The notes beneath the pieces were generated by a model. It made no database searches. It saw only the letters and a list, made by a program, of their open reading frames with translations, and was not told the origin of the DNA. DNA of 64,000 nt from CANQDT01 sp051878935 (lineage in GTDB: Bacteria; Bacillota; Clostridia; Lachnospirales; Lachnospiraceae), in the NCBI GenBank assembly GCA_051878935.1, contig JBJELB010000011.1, forward strand, positions 1-64,000, read 5' to 3'. Shown in pieces: positions 17,627 to 27,387 of this stretch; position 1 is the first letter of the stretch; the number at the start of each line of letters is the position of its first letter. A program made the translations under genes and the position numbers.

Positions 17627-20600
17627 ATGAGAAGAGTAGTAAAAAGATTTTTATGTAGCAGCGTTATCATTTCCATGATAGCACCATATCTGGTGGTTCC
17701 AATGCAGGTATCAGCAAGTGCAGAGACGCAATATAACAGAGAAACCTATGCCGGTATCACATTGGAAGAATTATATAGCATGGATGGATATTCTGCTGAG
17801 GATGGCAACATTGAAATTACAGATTACACAATTGCCTCCGTTAATCGTGAAGAGGCGGTATCTTCTGATGCATTGGAAAGCTTTTCTTCGGAAGCAAAGG
17901 CCTTGAGCAGGCAAAGTGAATACAAGTTATCTTTAAATGGTGAGTGGAAATATGATTATGTCATATCCCCATCTCAGAAACCATCGGATTTTTTTCAACC
18001 GGAATATGATGTGTCCGGGTGGAAAACTGTTACCGTACCATCCAATATCGAATTAAACGGTAACGGTGTGCCGATTTATGAAAATGTGACCTCTGCAATG
18101 AGTGTCTTTAATGGAGAGTTTACACAGTCAAATTATAAGACGTTAGCGGCAACGATGCAGATGCCAACGGAATATAACCCGGTAACTTCATACGTAAGAA
18201 AGGTTGAGATTCCGGAGGATTGGATGAGTCGACAGACGTATATAGTGTTTGATGGTGCCGAAACCTGTATTTATCTATGGGTGAACGGAACATTTGTGGG
18301 CTACTCAACAGACAGTTTTACCGAGAAAATCTTTGATGTGTCATCATATCTGGTGGCAGGGGAAAATACGATTGCATGTAGAACATATACTTATTCAAAC
18401 GGAGCCTGGTTGGAGGATCAGGATTATATTACGTTTTCCGGTTTGTCTCGGGATGTAGCGTTGTATTCAAAACCTGCAACGCATATTCGTGATTTTGAAG
18501 TGGATGCGAGTCTGGATGATGGCTATGCAGATGGTGTTTTAACGGTGTCTGCAAAGATTTCCGGCGAAGACTGTCAGAGCTATACTTCAGAGGCTGTACT
18601 ATATGATGGAGAGACAGAATTGAAACGTTTTTCCTTGTCGGAGAAAACAGCATATGGTGAAGATGTACAGCTTACCGGGGTTGAGAATGTCACCAAGCCA
18701 AAACAGTGGTCAGCAGAAAACCCGAATCTGTATCAGCTGGTTGTGAATTTATTAGATGACTCCGGTCAGGCAGTAGAGTCACAGATTGCGAATATTGGTT
18801 TCCGAAGAATTGAAATCAATGGAACATCCATGACAATCAATGGTAAGAAATTAATGTTAAAGGGTGTCAACCGTCATGAAAATTCACCAGTCAATGGTAG
18901 AGCGGTTACACGGGAAGAAATGATAGAAGACATCAAGACGATGAAACAGTTCAACTTTAATGCAGTGCGTACGTGTCACTATCCGGATTCTAAAGTGTGG
19001 TATGAGTTGTGTGATGAATACGGGTTGTATGTTATGGATGAAACTAACATAGAAACGCATGGGTGGAGAGATACGTATCCGAAGAGCTTATCCGATTGGA
19101 AACCGCTTTGTTTAGACCGTGTAAAGAGCATGTTTGAGAGGGATAAAAACCATCCGTCTGTTGTGATATGGTCTTCCGGTAATGAGTCGGGTTCGGGTAA
19201 TGTGTTTTCTGCCATACGTTCCTGGTTCCATGAGAATGATTTATCCGGACGCCCGGTACATTATGAAGGAGACAGAAATAATTCTGATATTGATTCAAAT
19301 ATGTACTATGGTGTTTCAGCCATGGAGAACAAGGGTAAAAATGTAACCGATAAACCGGTTTTATCCTGTGAGTACTCCCATGCGATGGGTAATAGTTTAG
19401 GAAATCATAAAGAGTATTGGGAGGTTTTTGAGTCCTATGACAATATGCACGGTGGATTTATCTGGGACTTTGCAGATCAGAGTATTCTATGGTGTGATGA
19501 GCATGGGGCAGTTGTGCAGGGACTGTGTAATGATGAATGTATAGAATATTACAGCTATGGTGGAGACTGGGAAAAGTACTGCGCTGATAAATATGGTATT
19601 ACTTCCTATTATACTTCCGTCGGTGCAGCAGCAAATAGTGAGAATTTCTGCTGTAATGGCGTATTTAATGCAGACAGACAGGCAAAACCAAGTTCTTATG
19701 AAGCAAAGCAGATTCAGTCGTTTATAGAAGTATCCGAAGTTGATGCAAATACAGGACGGTTTGAGCTGAAGAATAAGTTCAATTTTACTGATTTATCAGA
19801 TTATGATGGAAGCTATACCGTTTATGAAGATGATAAGATTATTAAGAGTGGCAGTTTAGATATCAATGTACAACCGGGTGAAACGGAAAAATTTACGATT
19901 GATTATGGAACGATCGATTCTAAGCCGGGGGCCCAGTACCGCATTACGTTTGAGTATCAGTTAAATACTGATACCATATGGGCCTCACAGGGCTGGATCG
20001 CAGCGTGGGATCAATACGAGATTACGGAGTTCCGTACAGAGAAAGCAACGAAAGCATTAGATGATACAGTGACTGTTTCCAATGAGGGGGGGATTATTAC
20101 TGTTTTCAACGATAAGCTTCAGGTTGTTTTTGATAAAACAAATGGTAATATTACAAAATATCAATACAATGGCCGGGATGTATTAACAACATCCCAGGAA
20201 ACACAGATGTTAGAACCGAACTTTGCAAGGATGTATTGTGACAACGATTTTGGTAACAAGATGTGGCAGAGAGCAAAAACATGGTCAACTGCTACTGATA
20301 AGCGTACGCTTAAATCAATTGAATTGCTGGAAACGACGGACTCCTCTGCAAGAATTAAGGTGCATTATGTCTTGGGAAATGGTGCAGAAACAATCATCTA
20401 TTATGACGTGATGAGTGATGGTTCTATTGTTGTGAATAATCTTGTGAATTCCAAATTAGCAGATGCAGCCTGCGAAGTTCCGTTAATTGGTAATCGTTTG
20501 ACATTAAGTGAAGATTATAAGAATGTTTCATGGTATGGCGAAGGCCCATATGAGAACTACATTGATCGTAATCAGGGAAGTATCGTTGGTGTCTACAACA

Positions 20601-22270
20601 GTACTGTAGATGAACTGTTTTTTGATTATATTCGTCCGCAGATGACCGGTGAGATGACAGGAGTTCGTTATGTTACTGTTACGAATGACGAAGGAAACGG
20701 AATCATGGCAATGAGTTTGCAGGATGAGTTTGAATTCTCAGCATTACGCTATACTGCGAAGGATGTGAACACAGAAAGTATCTGGAATGGCAGTGCTGCC
20801 GATAAAACAGTCGGTACCAGACATGCCTGGCAGTTACCGGAAACGGATCATGTATATCTGTGTCTGAATTATCTTCATGGAGGTATCGGGGGTTCAAACA
20901 GCTGGGGAAGCGGTGCAGAAGGATATCCGTTGGCTCAGTATCAGATCAGTAAGTCGAACAATTATCAATATGGATATATCCTGACTCCAATTTCGGCAGA
21001 CAGTGATGTGATGCAGTTAAATCGCAGTACCTATGAGATAGACGCGATAGAAGACTCACTTGATTATCAATGTTCTTTGAATGAGGTTGTATATCCGGAA
21101 CAGATTACAACAACCAATGGAACGAAATCCGGTATTTCCTCAAAGGCGATTAATAATGCTTTTACCTCTTCTGAGGAAAAACTGGGAATTGTGAGTGGTG
21201 AGACTCTTGGCAATGTTACTGCATTAGGTTATGTAGGCCGGGGCTTTGGATCGACGTCAAATGATGCCGGAAGTGCAGTTTATACCTATAAGGTTGACCA
21301 GGATGTGAATACAACGATAAAAATTCTGGCTACGACAGGTGAGTCGACCAGACCGGTATCCATCCGTGTCAATGAAGATGATACAACGATTCAGACCTGC
21401 TCTGCTTCGAAACGTGTACAGGTTGGTACAAATCTGTTCATTTATACCATTCATAATGTCGCATTAAAAGCAGGTCAAAATATTGTAGAGATCAGCACGG
21501 CAGATTCATCCGTATATGCGCCGGATATTCTCAGAATGGTAGTATATGAAGATGAGATATTTGAGGAAGAGCCTGTTGATACAAATTCAATTCCAAATCT
21601 TGCAGATTATATTGTGAATTCTTGGGGAGAAGTAAACACGAATCCGGAAAATGCTTTTGATGGTAATAGTGATACCTATTGGAATACAAGACGTGCAAAA
21701 GCGACACCGTATACAGCCGGTGTTGTATTGGATGCAGGAGAAAACAGAAAATTTGCATTTACGGAAATCGGGTTAACTACCAGATGGGATTCTGCAAATA
21801 GTAAAACAGTTGCAGTAAAGGTATATGGAACCGATGACGACGCGATTGCAAATGATATGAATGTCGGAAGCAGCAGTGTTGATTTATCATTACCGTCAAA
21901 TATGATTTCAACTTATAATCTGACTTTGATTGGGGATGGCGTTGCTGTGGGAACTTCTCCAAAAGAATGGAAGTTTGAAGGAGAATGGGCTTACCGCTAT
22001 CTGGTTATAGTACCGGATACCAGTTCCTGGGATCCGGTAGATGTTCAGGTATATGATGCTTACATATATGGTTCTATTGAAGAAGAAATGATGGAAGACC
22101 ATATGATAGGTGACTTGAATGGAGATGAGAGAATCTCAGCAGTAGATGCATTATTGTTAATGAAAAACAATTATCAGGTTGATAAGACCGTCGGAGATGT
22201 AAATCAGGATGATAAGATTGATGCGGAGGATACATTGGCAATTTTAAAAATAGCAACTGAGGAGGAATAA
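17627..22270 (+). CDS. Secreted LacZ-type GH2 beta-galactosidase with discoidin-like domain and dockerin
   Basis: GGGAGGGAG precedes the ATG; the signal peptide runs to about residue 30 (QVSASA). From residue 100 the protein follows the LacZ plan: sugar-binding jelly roll (LSLNGEWKYDY, VPSNIELNG), Ig-like domain, then the TIM barrel with GVNRHENSPVNGR. Acid/base Glu520 lies in SSGNESGSG and nucleophile Glu582 in LSCEYSHAMGN. A LacZ domain 5-like part follows (VVFDKTNGNITKYQYNGRDVL, GEGPYENYIDRNQG). Added to this are an Ig/CBM-like segment (about 1170-1310), a discoidin-like domain (about 1320-1485) and a C-terminal dockerin with SAVDAL in its first loop. It probably removes terminal beta-galactose from oligosaccharides outside the cell. 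The stop codon is followed one base later by the GH95 start, whose GGAGG lies in the end of this gene, so the two are translationally coupled. Confidence 0.88.
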   Translation: MRRVVKRFLCSSVIISMIAPYLVVPMQVSASAETQYNRETYAGITLEELYSMDGYSAEDGNIEITDYTIASVNREEAVSSDALESFSSEAKALSRQSEYKLSLNGEWKYDYVISPSQKPSDFFQPEYDVSGWKTVTVPSNIELNGNGVPIYENVTSAMSVFNGEFTQSNYKTLAATMQMPTEYNPVTSYVRKVEIPEDWMSRQTYIVFDGAETCIYLWVNGTFVGYSTDSFTEKIFDVSSYLVAGENTIACRTYTYSNGAWLEDQDYITFSGLSRDVALYSKPATHIRDFEVDASLDDGYADGVLTVSAKISGEDCQSYTSEAVLYDGETELKRFSLSEKTAYGEDVQLTGVENVTKPKQWSAENPNLYQLVVNLLDDSGQAVESQIANIGFRRIEINGTSMTINGKKLMLKGVNRHENSPVNGRAVTREEMIEDIKTMKQFNFNAVRTCHYPDSKVWYELCDEYGLYVMDETNIETHGWRDTYPKSLSDWKPLCLDRVKSMFERDKNHPSVVIWSSGNESGSGNVFSAIRSWFHENDLSGRPVHYEGDRNNSDIDSNMYYGVSAMENKGKNVTDKPVLSCEYSHAMGNSLGNHKEYWEVFESYDNMHGGFIWDFADQSILWCDEHGAVVQGLCNDECIEYYSYGGDWEKYCADKYGITSYYTSVGAAANSENFCCNGVFNADRQAKPSSYEAKQIQSFIEVSEVDANTGRFELKNKFNFTDLSDYDGSYTVYEDDKIIKSGSLDINVQPGETEKFTIDYGTIDSKPGAQYRITFEYQLNTDTIWASQGWIAAWDQYEITEFRTEKATKALDDTVTVSNEGGIITVFNDKLQVVFDKTNGNITKYQYNGRDVLTTSQETQMLEPNFARMYCDNDFGNKMWQRAKTWSTATDKRTLKSIELLETTDSSARIKVHYVLGNGAETIIYYDVMSDGSIVVNNLVNSKLADAACEVPLIGNRLTLSEDYKNVSWYGEGPYENYIDRNQGSIVGVYNSTVDELFFDYIRPQMTGEMTGVRYVTVTNDEGNGIMAMSLQDEFEFSALRYTAKDVNTESIWNGSAADKTVGTRHAWQLPETDHVYLCLNYLHGGIGGSNSWGSGAEGYPLAQYQISKSNNYQYGYILTPISADSDVMQLNRSTYEIDAIEDSLDYQCSLNEVVYPEQITTTNGTKSGISSKAINNAFTSSEEKLGIVSGETLGNVTALGYVGRGFGSTSNDAGSAVYTYKVDQDVNTTIKILATTGESTRPVSIRVNEDDTTIQTCSASKRVQVGTNLFIYTIHNVALKAGQNIVEISTADSSVYAPDILRMVVYEDEIFEEEPVDTNSIPNLADYIVNSWGEVNTNPENAFDGNSDTYWNTRRAKATPYTAGVVLDAGENRKFAFTEIGLTTRWDSANSKTVAVKVYGTDDDAIANDMNVGSSSVDLSLPSNMISTYNLTLIGDGVAVGTSPKEWKFEGEWAYRYLVIVPDTSSWDPVDVQVYDAYIYGSIEEEMMEDHMIGDLNGDERISAVDALLLMKNNYQVDKTVGDVNQDDKIDAEDTLAILKIATEEE

Positions 22271-22271
22271 C

Positions 22272-25200
22272 ATGCGAAAATATATAGAAAGATCAATAGC
22301 GTTGATGATGACAGGTATCATGCTTTTTGGGCAGGGGATTACAACAACAGCAGCAACGATCACTTCGGAGGTTCATATGAAACAGGAGGCTGTAAATCCA
22401 TACATTGTTTACAGTTCCACGTATAAAGACCCGGTGTATAAGGCACCAAAGGAAGAACAGGCATGGCGTGATGGTTTGGTTACGGGTAATGGTGAGAATG
22501 GTTTGATAGAAAGTGAGAGTCCGTTGAATGATGTTCTTATCTATCAACATATGAAATTTAGTTTTCCGAGTAACGAATATCATCAGACGCCGAATATTTC
22601 CGGTGGTATGGAAAAAACGAAACAACAACTGGTAGCCAATGAACGTATAGCTGCCAATGCGACCATGATTAATGCAGCCAGCCAATGGAAAAAAGAAACT
22701 TTTGGAGTTTCGTCATCATGGCATTTACAGAATACATACAGCTTCCATCCGGGCCACCAATTAAGAATGACGGTGACAGACAGCGAAGGAGCATCTGATT
22801 TTCTGCGTTATACGAATTATGAGACGGCAGAAATCGGTGCAACATGGACGGATGATAATGGAACACAATGGGAGCGTGTATCCTTCAGTTCGCGTGCTGA
22901 TAACGTTACTTATACTTATCTGAAGCCGATAAACGGCGAAGAAAAGATTAATGTAGATCTTAGCATTGATGATATTGCTGATATGGCCAATGAAGGTTCC
23001 AGTGATGGAAGTGTAGGGGATATTCGTTATCGTAAGATAGCAGGTGCAGATGGCGAGTATTTGGCACAGGTGGCACATTATCCGGATTATGAACACAGTG
23101 AATTGATCAATGGAGCTTTTTCCGGTGTGACACGCATCTATACAAGTGGTGATTCAGCAACCCGGAAATATGTTTTTGGAAGTGCAGAAGCAGTCGATAA
23201 TCATGAATCTGATCGTTCTTCTAATGGTAAAGTTCCAAATGAGACGGTCATTAATATCGGTTCTGATAAACAGCCGGTAGTACGAGTGGTGAATGCAGAC
23301 ACTTTATTATTGGTGACAAAATCGAACAGAACGTATGAAATGGGAACTATGGATGAGTTCATTGCCATGTCAGATGGAGAAGCAGTAGAGACAGAACTGG
23401 TGCAGAAGCTTCTGCAGGAAACAGAGACAGCATACCAGAAGCATGTTGAAAATGGAGTGTTTTCCTATGATTCTGCTCTGACAGAGCATGCCAGACTGCA
23501 TGGTGAAATCTTCAACCGTACAAAACTGGATCTGGGTGCATCGGAAGAAGACCGTGCATTGACAACAGAAGAATTATTAGCAAAACAGAAAGCGGATAAG
23601 GACACGATGAATCTGGCTTTAGCAGAACGTGCGTATAATAATGGACGATATGCGAATGTCTGTTGTTCCGGTTATCAGGTTCCACGTCTTGGTGGTATGT
23701 GGACAGGTGCATGGCATGTAGAGTGGAGTGGTGACTATACAACGGATGCGAATATCAATCTTCAGGTAGCCGGTTCTAACATTGGCAATATGAGAGAGTC
23801 CATCGAAGGACTTCTGAATATGGAGCTTCGTATTTCCAGTGATTTATTAGAAAACGGATATAAGATTTATGGCGTTGAAAACGCACTGATGGCTCCAACA
23901 AGAACTGATGGAGATTCAGCAAAGATGATTCATTTTGGCAGTGGTTTTCCGGGACATATCTGGAATGCTGGTATGAGCTGGTTATTACTGCCTGTATATG
24001 AGTATTGGCAATGCTTCGGTAACCAGAATATTCCGTTGGTGGATGATATCAGAAGGAAACTAGAAGATTGTCAGAAAACAAGAGAAGCTGGTACATATGT
24101 TCCTTCCGGAACCGGAAAGGATTATAAAGTAGTTCAGGATCTGCAGGAAATCTTAGATTTGTCTGATGAGAGAGTGGAAACTATCTTAAATCAGGGATAT
24201 TTTGATCTGGAATCGGATTTGATGCGTCCGTTGTTGACGAAACAGGCAAACTTCTGGACAGGTATCATGCAGCCTCAATATTATATGAATAAAAGTGGGA
24301 TCCCATGTTATGATGCAGAAAAAACATCCCTTGGTGAAGGGGAAACCTATTTGATATTGCCGAGTTTTTCACCGGAAAATAGACCGAATGACGGTAAGGG
24401 TGATATTACCATCAATGCAGCAATGGATGTTTCTGCAGCACGTGACGGCATGAATATGGCAATTGCGATAGAAAAAGAGACGAATGGCAATCAGGATTTG
24501 ATTAAAAAATGGGAAGATACGATTGCAAAGCTTCCGGAGTATCAATATGAAAATACCGGGGAAGTAAAAGAGTGGATGGTAAAAAGCTATCCGGAGAATC
24601 ATGGACATCGTCACATCAGTCATTTGTATGGAGCATGGCCGGCACATGAAACAGAGTATGATAATGAACTGTTAGAAGGTTCTAAAATGGCTTTAGTCAT
24701 GAGAGAAAAAGCAGGAACAGATGGAGTGGCAGGTCATAGCTGGATGCACAAAGGACTCGTTCAGGCACGCTTGAAAAATTCTAAAGGTGTTTCCAAGATT
24801 CTGAATGGAACGTTGTCCAGCAATGTCTTCTATACATCAATGATGACAGCTCATAATCTTGGCAGTGGTGGAACCGCCAATACTGCATTAGGTTTGCAGG
24901 CATATTGTACGGATACGGCTATCACATTACCGGCTATTATGTTAGAATCACTTGTATATTCTTCTGATGGGGTAATCGAATTATTGCCTGCTTTACCGGA
25001 AGAATGGGAGCAGGGTGGTAAGGTAACCGGTGTGGTTGCCAGAACGAGAGCGGTAGTAGACAGCCTGGAATGGAATCCGGATGGAGCTACGGCTACAATT
25101 ACCGCAAATGAAGCCGGAACGATTCGTTTGAAACTCGGAAAAACATGGAGTCAGGCGTTGATTGATGATGTGCAGCAGCCGGTTTCGGTCGATACTACCG

Positions 25201-27227
25201 GTGACGCCTATATTACATTGAATTTAAAACAGGGTGAGAGTCAGACAGTCACCTTTACCTATTCTGATATGCCGACAGGATATTATGCGATCGTATCCGG
25301 GAATCAGGCAGTATCGATTGAAAACAACAGCAAGCGTGAGGGAGCAAAGGTTGGATTATCAACTATGAATATGGTTCCTTCCACCGCCCGTTTTGTAACC
25401 GGAACATCCGATCAGGCGGCATATGATGGATATGTTTATATAAAACAGGCGAATGCAAATTACTATGTCAATGTAGATGGTAGCCAGCGTAAAGATAATA
25501 ATGGTAAGATGATTTACTATAATGGAGCTGTGAATGGAACTTCGGCTGATAAAGGTCAGTTTTATCAGTTTGAAGATGCCGGAGATGGTTATGTCCGCAT
25601 CGTGCCGTATCTTTATAAAGATGGTGAATTTGCTGACTACGGACATGTATTGGGTATTGACCAGACAGCAGGATCCAGAACAGAGGATGGAGTCAAGATC
25701 AAGCACGTTGAACGCAGTACAGATGAAGCCGAGGCAGCTTATCAGTTGTGGAAGATAGAAGAATATGATTCTTTTGTTGCATTTCGTAATAAGGGAACGC
25801 AGAAATACATGGATGCCACCTCGGCAAGCGTAACAGAGATTACACAGATAGCACAATCTGAAACAGGAACACCATCCGGAAGTCAGGTATGGTATTTCCA
25901 ATCCTATAATGGCGTAGAAAATAGTTTTCAGATTACTAATACTGCTACGGGAAGAATGTTAAGAGATGATGGTACGTCAGTCGTAGTTGGAAGACAAGGA
26001 ACTATTTGGAAAATCTCTGATGGCAGAATTGTGTCAGAGGATGGTACAAAAGCCTTGAAACAGGATGGAGACACCCTAAGTCTTGTAGCTGTGGAGAATG
26101 GTACGATATTTGTATTTTCTGTGCAGGAAGAAACAACGATTAGCTATGCTGCGGATAGTCTGAGTATTGATGGAGATGGAGTAGTTGATGGATATGTTTC
26201 CGGCTATGAAGGTGACACGATTACATTAGTAGCGACAACGGATCCGAAAGCAGCAATCCGCAATGGTGTCAAATGGATTGTCACTGATTTATACGGAGCA
26301 GAGACAGATGCAATATCCGTTTCTGATGGTGTCATTACTTTATCTGAGGGCTCAGCCGGTAATAAGTATAAGGTATATGCACAGGTAATCGGAGACGATA
26401 TTACGTCCAATGTGATTACCGTTGGCTCAAAACCATCTGTTAGTCAAAAAATACCTGTTGGAAAGAATGCATTTGTTGCGAACTATCATCAGGGTTCTTA
26501 TGCGGATGATGAGAAAGTCTTTGCAACGGCATCAGGTAGTGAAGACCGGTTAGGTATCCAGAAAAATGGTACGGTTGATATCAAGGATGCCTATCTGGAA
26601 TTTGATATGAGCAGTATTGATACCAGCCGTCGTGTAAAGAGTATTGAACTTGTTCTTACTTATATACAAAATAATACGAACGATGATTTTGTGTTATACG
26701 CAGCAGATGCCTCTGATGTCACATATGCAGCTGATTCTACTAAGAAGTGGGATGAGGCGATGTGTTGGAATGATATCGGCTATTTAGGTGATGATGCATA
26801 TACAGCGGAAGCAGCCTTTGCCAGTACAACTGTTTCGGCAGGCTCGGTTGGTTCATCCTTTAGCATGGATGTAACAGCAAAAGCTCTGGAGAAAATGGAA
26901 GCAGGTGAAGCGCTGGAAATGCGTTTGTATCAGTTGGTGGACAAACGAATCTATGTTGCTTCCGGCAGAGTATCGACAACGGCCTATGCGCCATGTTTAT
27001 TAGTGGAATACTATGATATGGATGAAGAAGAAACCTACGCAGCCGGTGATGTCAATCATTCCGGCAGTGTTACTGTAGAAGATGCACAGATTATTCTTCA
27101 GATGGCAAGCAGTGAATTAACGGAAGTACGAATCGAAGAGTTAGAATATGATACTTCTTTAGCAGATGTCAATGATGATGGTAAAATAACAGCAGTTGAT
27201 GCATTGTCAATCCTTCTCATGAAATAG
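22272..27227 (+). CDS. Secreted GH95-like enzyme (alpha-L-fucosidase/galactosidase clan) with dockerin, copy 1
   Basis: After a signal peptide (to about residue 29) comes AWRDGLVTGNGENGL, the GH95 opening motif, in a divergent form. The (alpha/alpha)6 barrel shows PRLGGMWTGAWHVEWSGDYTTDANINLQ, with Asn494 and Asn496 at the place of the two Asn residues that activate water in GH95. Then GEVKEW with Glu767 as likely acid and HRHISHLYGAWP, and finally GHSWMHKGLVQARL and VIELLPALPEEWEQGG. I therefore call it GH95-like; alpha-1,2-fucose on arabinose side chains or alpha-L-galactose are plausible targets. The C-terminal half carries a fascin/ricin-like beta-trefoil (about 1015-1290), an Ig-like domain, a DNRLRE/CBM96-like domain (about 1395-1580) and a dockerin (1590-1651) with TAVDAL in its second loop. 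It overlaps in function and transcript with the GH2 before it and ends at a terminator. Confidence 0.8.
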   Translation: MRKYIERSIALMMTGIMLFGQGITTTAATITSEVHMKQEAVNPYIVYSSTYKDPVYKAPKEEQAWRDGLVTGNGENGLIESESPLNDVLIYQHMKFSFPSNEYHQTPNISGGMEKTKQQLVANERIAANATMINAASQWKKETFGVSSSWHLQNTYSFHPGHQLRMTVTDSEGASDFLRYTNYETAEIGATWTDDNGTQWERVSFSSRADNVTYTYLKPINGEEKINVDLSIDDIADMANEGSSDGSVGDIRYRKIAGADGEYLAQVAHYPDYEHSELINGAFSGVTRIYTSGDSATRKYVFGSAEAVDNHESDRSSNGKVPNETVINIGSDKQPVVRVVNADTLLLVTKSNRTYEMGTMDEFIAMSDGEAVETELVQKLLQETETAYQKHVENGVFSYDSALTEHARLHGEIFNRTKLDLGASEEDRALTTEELLAKQKADKDTMNLALAERAYNNGRYANVCCSGYQVPRLGGMWTGAWHVEWSGDYTTDANINLQVAGSNIGNMRESIEGLLNMELRISSDLLENGYKIYGVENALMAPTRTDGDSAKMIHFGSGFPGHIWNAGMSWLLLPVYEYWQCFGNQNIPLVDDIRRKLEDCQKTREAGTYVPSGTGKDYKVVQDLQEILDLSDERVETILNQGYFDLESDLMRPLLTKQANFWTGIMQPQYYMNKSGIPCYDAEKTSLGEGETYLILPSFSPENRPNDGKGDITINAAMDVSAARDGMNMAIAIEKETNGNQDLIKKWEDTIAKLPEYQYENTGEVKEWMVKSYPENHGHRHISHLYGAWPAHETEYDNELLEGSKMALVMREKAGTDGVAGHSWMHKGLVQARLKNSKGVSKILNGTLSSNVFYTSMMTAHNLGSGGTANTALGLQAYCTDTAITLPAIMLESLVYSSDGVIELLPALPEEWEQGGKVTGVVARTRAVVDSLEWNPDGATATITANEAGTIRLKLGKTWSQALIDDVQQPVSVDTTGDAYITLNLKQGESQTVTFTYSDMPTGYYAIVSGNQAVSIENNSKREGAKVGLSTMNMVPSTARFVTGTSDQAAYDGYVYIKQANANYYVNVDGSQRKDNNGKMIYYNGAVNGTSADKGQFYQFEDAGDGYVRIVPYLYKDGEFADYGHVLGIDQTAGSRTEDGVKIKHVERSTDEAEAAYQLWKIEEYDSFVAFRNKGTQKYMDATSASVTEITQIAQSETGTPSGSQVWYFQSYNGVENSFQITNTATGRMLRDDGTSVVVGRQGTIWKISDGRIVSEDGTKALKQDGDTLSLVAVENGTIFVFSVQEETTISYAADSLSIDGDGVVDGYVSGYEGDTITLVATTDPKAAIRNGVKWIVTDLYGAETDAISVSDGVITLSEGSAGNKYKVYAQVIGDDITSNVITVGSKPSVSQKIPVGKNAFVANYHQGSYADDEKVFATASGSEDRLGIQKNGTVDIKDAYLEFDMSSIDTSRRVKSIELVLTYIQNNTNDDFVLYAADASDVTYAADSTKKWDEAMCWNDIGYLGDDAYTAEAAFASTTVSAGSVGSSFSMDVTAKALEKMEAGEALEMRLYQLVDKRIYVASGRVSTTAYAPCLLVEYYDMDEEETYAAGDVNHSGSVTVEDAQIILQMASSELTEVRIEELEYDTSLADVNDDGKITAVDALSILLMK

Positions 27228-27238
27228 AATCATATATG

Positions 27239-27284
27239 AACTCCTTGTATACGTTGTAAAAACAGAGTATACAAGGAGTTTTTT
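27239..27284 (+). terminator. Intrinsic terminator after GH95 copy 1
   Basis: AACTCCTTGTATAC pairs fully with 27267-27280 around a 14-base loop and is followed by a T run (27279-27284). A close copy with a compensating base-pair change follows GH95 copy 2 at 57588. Confidence 0.85.
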
Positions 27285-27291
27285 GTTGCAT

Positions 27292-27321
27292 TTCAAGATA
27301 AAATTAAAATTAATATATAAT
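27292..27321 (+). promoter_or_regulatory. Putative promoter of the beta-helix/GH2 operon
   Basis: A perfect TATAAT (27316-27321) with a weak -35 (TTCAAG, 27292-27297) at 18 bases, directly after the terminator and 66 bases before the next start. Confidence 0.5.
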
Positions 27322-27387
27322 GTAACATATGGATAATTGCGAATGGATGAACATGATGTTAAAATAAAGAAAAAAGGAGGGCGATTT

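Noticed and set aside
25359..25901. Minus-strand open frame of 180 codons with Cys/Ile-rich product
   Set aside because: Opposite GH95 copy 1, no motif and no start site; shadow frame.
27337..27387. Upstream ATG that would extend beta-helix copy 1 by 17 residues
   Set aside because: No ribosome site; the ATG at 27388 has AAAAGGAGGG and matches the start of copy 2.
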